This document shows, in pieces, positions 1 to 6,994 of a stretch of 15,369 nucleotides of DNA (the stretch's first letter is position 1; each line of letters opens with the position of its first letter). Where the stretch lies: the NCBI GenBank assembly GCA_023253905.1, contig JALREG010000349.1, forward strand, positions 1 through 15,369. Direction: 5' to 3'. This DNA comes from Burkholderiaceae bacterium (GTDB lineage: Bacteria; Pseudomonadota; Gammaproteobacteria; Burkholderiales; Burkholderiaceae). The notes beneath the pieces were generated by a model. It was not told where the DNA came from, did no database searches, and saw nothing but the letters and a program-made list of their open reading frames with translations. A program made the position numbers and the translations under genes.

Positions 1-107
1 TTGCCGGGCTGGCGCTTCGTTTCGAACTGCGGGTGATTTCGGTGGCCGAGGCGAGCGAAGAGGACATTGAACGCGAACGCCGGCTGGCGGAGGACGAGGC
101 CGATTAA
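1..107 (+). CDS. SlyD-like FKBP-type peptidyl-prolyl isomerase, C-terminal fragment
   Basis: Only the last 34 codons are present, read from base 3 to the TAA at 105-107; the start lies outside the window. The fragment (AGLALRFELRVISV, then AEASEEDIE) lines up well with the end of the SlyD FKBP domain, for example E. coli AGQNLKFNVEVVAI followed by REATEEELA. This family catalyses proline cis-trans isomerisation and acts as a cytosolic chaperone. E. coli SlyD continues into a His/Cys-rich metal-binding tail. Here the protein instead ends in a short acidic and arginine-rich tail (ERERRLAEDEAD) with no histidine, so it would be a tail-less SlyD-like protein. It converges with the ABC transporter gene on the other strand and the two stop codons share TTAA. 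The assignment rests on about 25 residues from memory of the family, so it is probable rather than certain. Confidence 0.6.
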   Translation, partial: AGLALRFELRVISVAEASEEDIERERRLAEDEAD

Positions 108-1900
108 GCCGCGCTCGGCTCGGTGAAGCCACCCTGTTCGACCATCTTCGCAAATACCCCGCCGAGTGCCACCAGTTCGTCGAAACGCCCTGATTCGATG
201 ACCCGGCCCTGGTCCACCACCAGGATACGATCGGCATCGGCCACGGTGGACAGACGGTGCGCAATCACCAGCGTAGTGCGCCCGCGCCGCACCGCTTCCA
301 GTGCGTCGCGGATTCGCGCTTCGGTCTGAACATCGAGCGCGCTGGTTGCCTCATCAAGCAGAAGAAGCGGGGCATCGCGAAGGATGGCCCGGGCGATGGC
401 CAGCCGCTGCCGTTCGCCGCCCGAAAGCGATGCACCGCGCTCGCCAATCACGAAACCATAACCACCCGGTTTACCGATGATGAACTCATGGGCCTGGGCG
501 AGTCGGGCGGCGCGTTCAATGTCTTCCGCGCTGGCGTCCGGGCGGCCGATGGCGATGTTCTCGGCGATCGACCGATTGAAGAGCCCGGCGTCCTGGAACA
601 CGACCGCAATCTGCTCGCGAAGCGATGCGAGTGTGACGGTGGCGATGTCGATGCCGTCCACCAGAATACGGCCCTGGTCGGGGGCGCGAAGCCGTTGCAG
701 AAGCGATAGCGTGGTGCTTTTTCCCGCGCCGGTTGCACCCACCAGCGCGAAGGTGGCGCCAGCCGGAATGTTGAAATTGAGATCAAACACGCCCTGCGCT
801 GAACCGGGGAAGCGAAAGCTCACCTGTTCGAAGCGGACCGCGCCCGCCACCTGCGGCAGCGGCTTCGCATCGGGTGCCTCGGGTACGGCCTCGCGCGCAT
901 CGAGCAGTTCGAACAGGCTGGCAAGCGTCGGGATGCTTTGCGCCATCCGTACGGCAAAACCTGAAAGCGAATCGAGCTTTCCGATCAGAAGACCCGCAAA
1001 GCCCACGAACGCAACGATCTCACCCACCGTGATCTGTTCGCGGGCCACCAGCACTGAACCCACCGCATACAGAATCACCACGGTGATTGTGGCTGCGGTT
1101 CGGGTGAGCACGGTGAGCAGTCCCCACCAGGTGAGCACGGGGTATTGGGCTGCAAGGAGGCGGGACATGATGGCCCGCATCGCCTGCATTTCTGCGCCGA
1201 AGCGGCCATAACTCTGCACCACCGTGACGTTGCCTATTACATCGCCCACCCGGCCATAGACCTCGCCGTGATGCCGTTCAACATCGGCCTGTCCGCCGTG
1301 CGTGCGGCGGGCGATGAACAGATTGGCGAGCACATAAACCGCACCAAGTGCGATCAGGAGTGACGCCATCATTGCGTTCATGTGCCAGGCAACCGGGAGC
1401 ATCACCAGGAGCCCGGCGAGCGCGACAAACTGTTCGCGCAGAAGCGACAGGCCGTTCCAGAACAAGGCGTCGGTTCCGGCAAGGATGGAACGCACGACCG
1501 CCCCCGAGCCGCGCTCGGCGTGATAGCCCGAGGGTAGTGCGAGCGCGCGCTCGTACGCCGCTGCGAGCGCGGCCAGCCTGCGGCGATGGGCGAGCCGGTC
1601 GGCCATCACGGCCACGATCACGCCGGCGAGAATGCCGGCGAGCCCCACCCCTGCCCACACAGCAATCACGCCAAAGGCCGGCGCGCGTGCGGCAAGTGCA
1701 TCCACGACCCGTGCGAGCAGGACCTGTTCGATCACGGGGACCGCAGCGAGCATGAGGCCAGCGAGGACGATCAGTGCTGCCTGGCGGCGCTCCGCGAGCA
1801 ACAGCCCGAGCGCGCGCCTCAGCGTGTTCATCGGATGCCCGGCGGCAGGACGCTCGGCAGAGGGCGCAGCGGAGGCGGCAGACGGGGAGGAGTCAGTCAT
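104..1900 (-). CDS. ndvA: NdvA/ChvA-type ABC exporter (cyclic beta-glucan export family), fused permease-ATPase
   Basis: This is a 598-residue half-transporter of the ABCB exporter type. It has an N-terminal membrane domain with about six helices (near residues 41-61, 78-100, 153-170, 177-196, 262-285, 291-310) and a C-terminal ATPase: Walker A GATGAGKST 388-396, Q-loop Q436, signature LSGGE 492-496, Walker B ending D516-E517, D-loop SALD 520-523, H-loop H548. All catalytic residues are intact. Stretches such as AQYPVL-WW 251-259, DGIDIATVT 415-423 and VVFQDAGLFNRSI 433-445 match rhizobial NdvA closely. That protein exports cyclic beta-1,2-glucan to the periplasm as a homodimer. No glucan synthase gene (ndvB/chvB) is present here, so the substrate is inferred only from family. 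The first 23 residues are Ala/Ser/Pro-rich and absent from NdvA. Met24 (ATG at 1829-1831) is an equally good start, and neither start has a clear Shine-Dalgarno site. It is the last gene of a three-gene run. Confidence 0.85.
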   Translation of the reverse strand: MTDSSPSAASAAPSAERPAAGHPMNTLRRALGLLLAERRQAALIVLAGLMLAAVPVIEQVLLARVVDALAARAPAFGVIAVWAGVGLAGILAGVIVAVMADRLAHRRRLAALAAAYERALALPSGYHAERGSGAVVRSILAGTDALFWNGLSLLREQFVALAGLLVMLPVAWHMNAMMASLLIALGAVYVLANLFIARRTHGGQADVERHHGEVYGRVGDVIGNVTVVQSYGRFGAEMQAMRAIMSRLLAAQYPVLTWWGLLTVLTRTAATITVVILYAVGSVLVAREQITVGEIVAFVGFAGLLIGKLDSLSGFAVRMAQSIPTLASLFELLDAREAVPEAPDAKPLPQVAGAVRFEQVSFRFPGSAQGVFDLNFNIPAGATFALVGATGAGKSTTLSLLQRLRAPDQGRILVDGIDIATVTLASLREQIAVVFQDAGLFNRSIAENIAIGRPDASAEDIERAARLAQAHEFIIGKPGGYGFVIGERGASLSGGERQRLAIARAILRDAPLLLLDEATSALDVQTEARIRDALEAVRRGRTTLVIAHRLSTVADADRILVVDQGRVIESGRFDELVALGGVFAKMVEQGGFTEPSAA

Positions 1901-1938
1901 GAGCGGAAGGTGGCGTATGGCCAGACGGGACCGATGCC

Positions 1939-2511
1939 TTAACGATCAGAACGGGCGAGGATCTGCAGTGACTTGAAGGTGCCGCGTCGTTCGAAAGGCC
2001 GCTGGCGAAGCAGTTCCTCCTCCACGCGCTCGGCGACGTCGTAGGCATACGAGCCGGTGTAGAAGAGGATTTCGCCGCCAGGCTTGACCTGATCGGCCAG
2101 TAGCAGGGTCATCTCCAGATCGGTGAGCGCCCCGTATTGATCGTTTTCAGCCGTCCTGAATTCGCCGACGTGAAACAGGGTGACGTAGTCGAACATGGGA
2201 AGGAGTCGTGCATCCAACTGGTAAATATCGCCGAACCATGCCTTGTAGGTGCGGCCCAGTTCAGGGTTGTCAATCAGAAGTCGAACATAGTCGTCGTACT
2301 CTTGGGGCGAGGCAGTGATGCCCAGCACCGCGCAGTTGCTGTCGGATTGCGCGAGCCGCAGGCCGACGATGTGGTGGTTACCCGTGCCGAAGTGAAAGAT
2401 CGTGCTCGACTGCGCATTGCGCGACTGAAGATAGTCGAGGAAATGCAGATCGCAGGGGCACTGCGCTTCATCCAGTGGCCAGGTACTGTTCCAGAAGTTG
2501 AGTTTGCTCAT
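1939..2511 (-). CDS. Methyltransferase-like protein of unknown function
   Basis: This 190-residue soluble protein has no signal peptide or membrane segment. It resembles a class I SAM-dependent methyltransferase fold. There is a beta strand and glycine loop (TIFHFGTGNHH, 37-47) where motif I is expected, a following acidic/aromatic stretch, FDYVTLFHVGEF 107-118 in the motif IV position, and VKPGGEILFYTGS 142-154, typical of the post-IV strand after a PGG turn. The SAM-binding loop is degenerate: GTGNHH rather than E/DxGxGxG, so cofactor binding is uncertain. It lies between two ABC transporter genes, 27 bp after the first and 38 bp before the second, so it is almost certainly co-transcribed and probably acts on the same substrate or pathway. 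It could be a true methyltransferase modifying the exported molecule or a non-catalytic fold relative. The Shine-Dalgarno site is weak. I do not recognise a named gene. Confidence 0.75.
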   Translation of the reverse strand: MSKLNFWNSTWPLDEAQCPCDLHFLDYLQSRNAQSSTIFHFGTGNHHIVGLRLAQSDSNCAVLGITASPQEYDDYVRLLIDNPELGRTYKAWFGDIYQLDARLLPMFDYVTLFHVGEFRTAENDQYGALTDLEMTLLLADQVKPGGEILFYTGSYAYDVAERVEEELLRQRPFERRGTFKSLQILARSDR

Positions 2512-2538
2512 TGGTGCAGGTCTCGATGAAAAAAGGAG

Positions 2539-4290
2539 TCAGGGAGCAGATCGCAACGCGCCGGGGGCGAGCGGCAGAACCTGGTCGAAATGGTCGGTGC
2601 AGGCGGGATGGCGAGACAGATACAGGACGGTGATCGAAGGCACGGCGCGCCGGATCGCTTCAAGCAGGCTGCGTTGTGCGGCCTCGTCCAGCGCCGAGAG
2701 GGCGTCGTCGATGATGAGCGTATCAGGCGCGGTGATCAGCACCCGCGCAACACCCAGGCGCTGACGCTCACCCAGGGATAAGAGCGAATCCCAGCGCGCG
2801 CTGTCCTCAAGACGGCTGGCCAGGGCGCCAAGTCCGGTCTGCTCAAGCGCTGAGCGCAGTCTCGGGTCGCTGGCGGGCGGACTGGCCGCCGGATACGCCA
2901 ACACATCGCACAACGACCCAGGCGGCAGATAGACCCGCTGCGGCAGCACCATGGGTTCGCGTCCCGACGAACCCGACGCTATCTCGGGGACCCCGGCTGT
3001 GCCAGCGCTCAGACCGCAGAGTTGTCGAACCAAGGTGGATTTTCCGGTGCTGGAATCGCCGTTGAGCTGCACCCACTCGCCGCGACGGATCGTAAGGGGA
3101 CCCATCCGCCAGACGGGCTGTTCGGAAAGGTTGGCAGGCTGAACGCCGGCTTCGCCCGCTCCACGGTCTGGGACCGGTTGCGCAGCCGAGGGGCTGGCCG
3201 GTAACTCATCACAGGCCTCGACGATTTCCATCACCCGGCGTGCCGAGGCATACCACTCGGCGATTTTTCCGTAGTGATCGACCAGCCATGAAATCGCAAT
3301 CTGCACCTGAACGAAGGCTGCGGCGAGCTGCGTGACCTGACCCAGCGTCAGATCACCGCTGATGTATTTCGGCGCCGCGAAAAGCAACGGCACGATCGGA
3401 ATCATCGGGCCGGATGCGTTGGTGATCCAGGTGAGGCGGGCATGCTGGCGGACGATCGCAAGCCAGCAATCCACCACGCGATCGTAGCTGCGCGCGAGGA
3501 TCCTGCGCTCACCGGGGCCGCCGGCGAGCAGGGCGACGCTTTCCGCGTTGTCGCGCAGTCTCATCATGCCGAATCGGAAGTGCCCCTCGGCTTCGTTGCG
3601 GCGCGCCACGCAGCCGGGAAGCGCAGCCCCGACCTTGAGCATCAGCCATGACGCGAGCATGCCGTAGGCAAGCGCCACGACCACCAGGTAGGCAGGGATC
3701 GTGATGGCATGCTCGCCCCCCAGGCGCAGGGTGTAGCTGCCGCCTACGGTCCACAGGATGGCGATGAAAGCAACTGCATTCACCACAGCGAGCACCAGGC
3801 CGATGCCGAGATCGACCAGCGGTTCGGTGGCCCAGCGGGTGTCATCGGCGATCCGGTACTCGGGGTTTTGCGGTTCTTTCCCGCTTGCACTCAGGCGGTG
3901 AAAGCGCTGCGCCGACAGCCATCGGTCGAGCATGCGGGCCACGATCCATTCCCGCCACCTGACCTGCAGCGTTTCCCGGGTAAACACGATGCCCACGCCG
4001 ATCGAGGCCATCGACACAATGATGATGGCGAACATCAGGACCGCGCGACCCAGCGCACCCACATCACGCGATTCAAGGCTGTCGAAGAACCAGCGATTCC
4101 AGTGATTCATGGCGATCGTGGCTGCAGTAGACAGCAGCAGCAGCACGAACAGACCGAGTGTAAGGAGCCAGGCGCGAGTCGCGCCTTCGTCCGTCCAGAA
4201 CCCCCCGGAAAAGCGAGCAAACGCGCGGGCCACACGCGGCTCGAGCCGGTAGCCGACACTGTCCTGCGGGGAGGCGCTTGCGGTGCTCAT
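2539..4290 (-). CDS. YddA/SbmA-BacA-type ABC transporter, fused permease-ATPase
   Basis: This 583-residue protein has an ABC membrane domain of the SbmA/BacA/ABCD type followed by a short ATPase. The membrane domain (about residues 28-340) has NHWNRWFFDSLESRD 62-76 and the RWREW-RMLDRWL stretch 111-125, which mark the YddA family (annotated as vitamin B12, bleomycin or antimicrobial peptide transport). The ATPase has Walker A GDSSTGKS 411-418, Q-loop Q451 in VLPQRVYLPPGSL, signature LSLGERQ 504-510 (the family form of LSGGQ), Walker B LIIDD 525-529, SALDE 532-536 and a switch His at 561. Residue 529, normally the catalytic Glu, is Asp. A linker at 362-392 is Pro/Ala-rich. The gene follows the YfhO-type gene by 154 bp and heads the run with the methyltransferase-like and NdvA-type genes. 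The substrate is unknown. The ATG start has no recognisable Shine-Dalgarno; the purine-rich GGAGGAGGGG here is on the other strand. Confidence 0.88.
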   Translation of the reverse strand: MSTASASPQDSVGYRLEPRVARAFARFSGGFWTDEGATRAWLLTLGLFVLLLLSTAATIAMNHWNRWFFDSLESRDVGALGRAVLMFAIIIVSMASIGVGIVFTRETLQVRWREWIVARMLDRWLSAQRFHRLSASGKEPQNPEYRIADDTRWATEPLVDLGIGLVLAVVNAVAFIAILWTVGGSYTLRLGGEHAITIPAYLVVVALAYGMLASWLMLKVGAALPGCVARRNEAEGHFRFGMMRLRDNAESVALLAGGPGERRILARSYDRVVDCWLAIVRQHARLTWITNASGPMIPIVPLLFAAPKYISGDLTLGQVTQLAAAFVQVQIAISWLVDHYGKIAEWYASARRVMEIVEACDELPASPSAAQPVPDRGAGEAGVQPANLSEQPVWRMGPLTIRRGEWVQLNGDSSTGKSTLVRQLCGLSAGTAGVPEIASGSSGREPMVLPQRVYLPPGSLCDVLAYPAASPPASDPRLRSALEQTGLGALASRLEDSARWDSLLSLGERQRLGVARVLITAPDTLIIDDALSALDEAAQRSLLEAIRRAVPSITVLYLSRHPACTDHFDQVLPLAPGALRSAP

Positions 4291-4334
4291 GGAGGAGGGG
4301 AAAAGCGTGGAGCGGGGAAGAGAAAACGCCCGGC

Positions 4335-4340
4335 AGTGTA
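4335..4340 (-). promoter_or_regulatory. Possible -10 element for the ABC transporter operon
   Basis: On the minus strand the hexamer TACACT lies about 45 nt upstream of the YddA-type ATG, in the 154-bp gap after the YfhO-type gene. No convincing -35 hexamer is seen 16-18 bp further up, so this is a weak call. The gap shows no obvious terminator for the upstream gene, so read-through from it is also possible. Confidence 0.22.
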
Positions 4341-4444
4341 GCCGTCAGCACCAGGCAGGCCGACACAGTCCGTGCGGGTCCAGGGGCCTTCTGCCTTGGC
4401 GAGTTCGTGGCGGGTGCGTAAGGCGCGACCGGGACACGGCCTAC

Positions 4445-6865
4445 TCAGGGCTCGCGCAGGCTCTCTGCGATCTGGTTCAGCGCGCCATCCAGCGGCCGGA
4501 ATTCGAAGCGCACCTGGTGCCGGCCAGGCTCAACCGCCACCGCTCGAAACAGCACGTTGGCGCGCAGGAGCGGCAGAGGCGACTCGCTGTCCGCACCCAG
4601 ATTCGAGGCGAACCACCAGGGATGCCAGATGTCGTTGAGCACCAGCCAACCCCCGTCCGGGCTGTCGACTTCGACATCAACGCGGGTGTTGCCGTAGCGC
4701 GTGATACGCGCCTGGCCAGGGCGTCTGGGCTTGTCCGGGCCGAGGCTGTCGGACTCAAGCAGGACGGTTGACTTCAGATCGTGCTGGGGCCAGCGGCCGC
4801 TCGCAAGAAGTTCGTCGAAATCGACTTCAAGTGCGCGGGTGGCAAACAGCACCCGGGGCAGGGCATTGGGGTTTTCGTAAATCCAGGCTTCGCGGGTGCG
4901 GTCCACCAATCGTAGATCGCCCGGCTTCAATGCAGGATCGATCGATTCGATCGGTACCCCGGTTGCGATGAAACGCAGGCCCAGAAGATTGGCGAGTGTG
5001 CAGCGATAGGACGGGAAGAGCGGCGAGAAGCGCCGCTGGTCAGGTAGCCCCACGTGATCCTCGGCGCCGGTGGCCGCGCTGTAGTGGCCGAGCCGAAGCG
5101 GGTTGTAGCCAAGAATATTTTCCAGGCCATGCGTAAGGCTTGCATTGGGCCAGTGAAAGCCCAGGCCGGTGAGTTCGATCCGGTCACGCCGCGTGTCGTT
5201 GGCCACGACTCGCGATTTGAGCGCAGTGATCGTTTCGTTCCGCGTGTCCGGGGCCAGGACCTCGTACGTGGCTGCGGGTTGTGCGGTGGCCGATGACGGT
5301 CCGTTGTGATGCGCGAGATCGATCACCGTGAGGGCTGCGAGGGCGGCGAGTCCGATGCGTGCGGGAGCCCCGGCGGGGCGACCCGGTCGCCCGAGGCTTG
5401 GCCCCGCGTGGTCCGCATGTCGCGCCAACCATCCGAGCACGAGTGCTGCGAGCAGCAGGCTCATCAGGCTCTCACCCAGCGCGGGCAGGGCCTGCGGCAG
5501 ACGTCCGAACTGCACTGCGAGGCCGATCGAAGCACCGGCAGCGATTCCGCCCAACAGCCATGCACACGCGGCAATGGGTAGCCTTCCCGGATCAGGCTCT
5601 GTGACCAGGCGGTGCACCGCGTAGCCCGCCAGAATGGCAAGCAGGGCACCAATCAGAAAGCATGCGTCGGCCGGGCGTCTGAACAGATCAACCCCGGGGA
5701 GCGCCGAATGCATGAATTCGAAGGCGGGCGTGTACCAGCCCAACGCGTAGAGGACCATCAGGCCTGCCGCTACGGAAAAGAAGCGTACTTCGCGTGCCCA
5801 TAGCCAGCCTCTTACGCCAGCGCAGACCAGGAGCAGCGCCGGGGCGGCGCCGATGTAGAGGCCACCCATGTTCTGCGCGAGGAAGAGGCCCGTATCCGGC
5901 CAGGCCGCGCTTGGGGGGCCCCAGTACTCGGCCGCGCGTCCGGTTGCGCCAAATACGTCGGGTACGAGCAGGGTAAGCAGCAGGGCGGGGTGTAGCGATC
6001 CGCGGCCAGCATCGAGGTAGCCGATTTCCGGGCGGTTGGAATCCCCCGCCATGAGGGCAGTGAGGAGGACCGGCACCAGGCTGAGCGCAATGCCGATGAC
6101 GCCAGCGATCCCAAGCGGTACCAGGCCAGCCAGGCGGTCCCGCCAATCGGCGTGGCCGTCGGCGGTGGCGGGTTCGGGGGAGGCGCCCCATACCCGCCAC
6201 AGGCTGAATGCCGCCAGAACATAGAGCGCGAGGAGTGCGACCTGGTCGCGTCCCAGGGCAATTCGCGCGAGGACAATGCCTGCGAGCAACGCCCAGAGGA
6301 AACTACGCCGCGTGATCGTTCGCTCCAGGCACAACATGGCGACCGGCAGCCAGACCAGGCTCAGCACCTGGCCCACATGCTGGATTCGCCAGGCCATGGA
6401 CGCCCCCCAGCAGAAACAGAGCGCTGCGATCAGCGCCGCGCCCCAGTGCCATCCCTGGTCGCGAACCCAGACCATCAGGCAGGTTCCACCGAATACGATC
6501 ATGCCCATTTGCAACATATCGACCACCCAGGCCTCGGGCGTGCTGTCGATCAGAGCCAGCAGCAGATAGGTGGGCGAAAACAGCAGGGACTGCGGATCGG
6601 CGACCTGCGGATGCCCGCCAAATACGAACGGTGACCAGAGTGGCGAGTCGCCTCGTGCCAGGCTCTGGGCAAGAAACTGGATCTGCGGCAGGAAGTGCGC
6701 CTTGGCGTCCCATGGGATCGCCATCGCGCCTGATAGCCAAGGCCAGGCCAGTATGGGCGCTGCCAGAGCGAGGAGCAGCAGCGCGGGTCCCAGCGGCGAT
6801 TGCTCTGGCCTGGCTAGCCCGTGGGCAGCTGGTTGCCGTCTGATGTCGTGGCGCGACGGGCCCAC
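4445..6865 (-). CDS. YfhO-family polytopic membrane protein (putative GT-C-like glycosyltransferase)
   Basis: This 806-residue protein is an inner-membrane protein with roughly 11-13 hydrophobic segments up to about residue 515 and a long C-terminal soluble domain. The family signature is clear. An Asp follows the first helix (PWDAKAHFLPQ, D53), then come SPLWSPFVFGGHPQVADPQ 74-92 and LLFSPTYLLLAL 94-105. Near the end, GGWLVLNDIWHPWW 738-751 then LRANVLFRAVAVEPGRHQV 767-785 match the closing beta domain of YfhO proteins. Relatives are linked to glycosylation of envelope polymers such as lipoteichoic acid in Gram-positives; the job in Proteobacteria is not defined, and glycosyltransferase activity is inferred. 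The start is GTG at 6863-6865, backed by a strong Shine-Dalgarno site. It lies 127 bp after rho and upstream of the ABC operon, all in one direction. A functional link with those transporters is plausible but unproven. Confidence 0.82.
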   Translation of the reverse strand: MGPSRHDIRRQPAAHGLARPEQSPLGPALLLLALAAPILAWPWLSGAMAIPWDAKAHFLPQIQFLAQSLARGDSPLWSPFVFGGHPQVADPQSLLFSPTYLLLALIDSTPEAWVVDMLQMGMIVFGGTCLMVWVRDQGWHWGAALIAALCFCWGASMAWRIQHVGQVLSLVWLPVAMLCLERTITRRSFLWALLAGIVLARIALGRDQVALLALYVLAAFSLWRVWGASPEPATADGHADWRDRLAGLVPLGIAGVIGIALSLVPVLLTALMAGDSNRPEIGYLDAGRGSLHPALLLTLLVPDVFGATGRAAEYWGPPSAAWPDTGLFLAQNMGGLYIGAAPALLLVCAGVRGWLWAREVRFFSVAAGLMVLYALGWYTPAFEFMHSALPGVDLFRRPADACFLIGALLAILAGYAVHRLVTEPDPGRLPIAACAWLLGGIAAGASIGLAVQFGRLPQALPALGESLMSLLLAALVLGWLARHADHAGPSLGRPGRPAGAPARIGLAALAALTVIDLAHHNGPSSATAQPAATYEVLAPDTRNETITALKSRVVANDTRRDRIELTGLGFHWPNASLTHGLENILGYNPLRLGHYSAATGAEDHVGLPDQRRFSPLFPSYRCTLANLLGLRFIATGVPIESIDPALKPGDLRLVDRTREAWIYENPNALPRVLFATRALEVDFDELLASGRWPQHDLKSTVLLESDSLGPDKPRRPGQARITRYGNTRVDVEVDSPDGGWLVLNDIWHPWWFASNLGADSESPLPLLRANVLFRAVAVEPGRHQVRFEFRPLDGALNQIAESLREP

Positions 6866-6868
6866 GTG

Positions 6869-6878
6869 TCCTCCCTCC
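6869..6878 (-). promoter_or_regulatory. Strong ribosome binding site fixing a GTG start
   Basis: On the minus strand GGAGGGAGGA precedes the GTG of the YfhO-type gene with about four bases between. It is the strongest Shine-Dalgarno in the minus-strand block and decides the non-ATG start. The next in-frame Met (residue 49) lies after the first membrane helix and is unlikely. Confidence 0.75.
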
Positions 6879-6969
6879 GGTGAATACGCGCCTGCTTCGG
6901 GACGCGCTTATTAGAGGGAGTGTAGGCCGGGTAGGCCTGACCCCGCCAGCGAATCAGGGAAAACACTGA

Positions 6970-6994
6970 GACCCGGTGACGGGCCGGGCGGGTC
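6970..6994 (-). terminator. Weak candidate terminator after rho
   Basis: GACCCG (6970-6975) and CGGGTC (6989-6994) form a 6-bp stem that overlaps the rho stop codon. An alternative inner CCCG/CGGG hairpin with a 4-nt loop sits at 6972-6983. On the rho transcript only a short TTTT run follows after six bases. This is marginal for factor-independent termination, so rho may read into the YfhO-type gene. Confidence 0.3.

Noticed and set aside
477..1211. Long open frame (244 codons) antisense to the NdvA-type gene
   Set aside because: Ser/Arg/Ala-rich translation typical of a codon shadow; the ABC transporter on the other strand is unambiguous.
4281..4300. GGAGGAGGGG as a ribosome binding site on the + strand
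   Set aside because: The open frame that follows on + overlaps the 3' end of the YfhO-type gene and shows no coding character; the purine run is probably chance.
3709..4341. Open frame (210 codons) antisense to the YddA-type transporter
   Set aside because: His/Gln/Arg-rich shadow translation with no domain.
6152..6634. Open frame (160 codons) antisense to the YfhO-type gene
   Set aside because: Shadow frame; the translation is Gln/His/Arg-rich and lacks any known motif.
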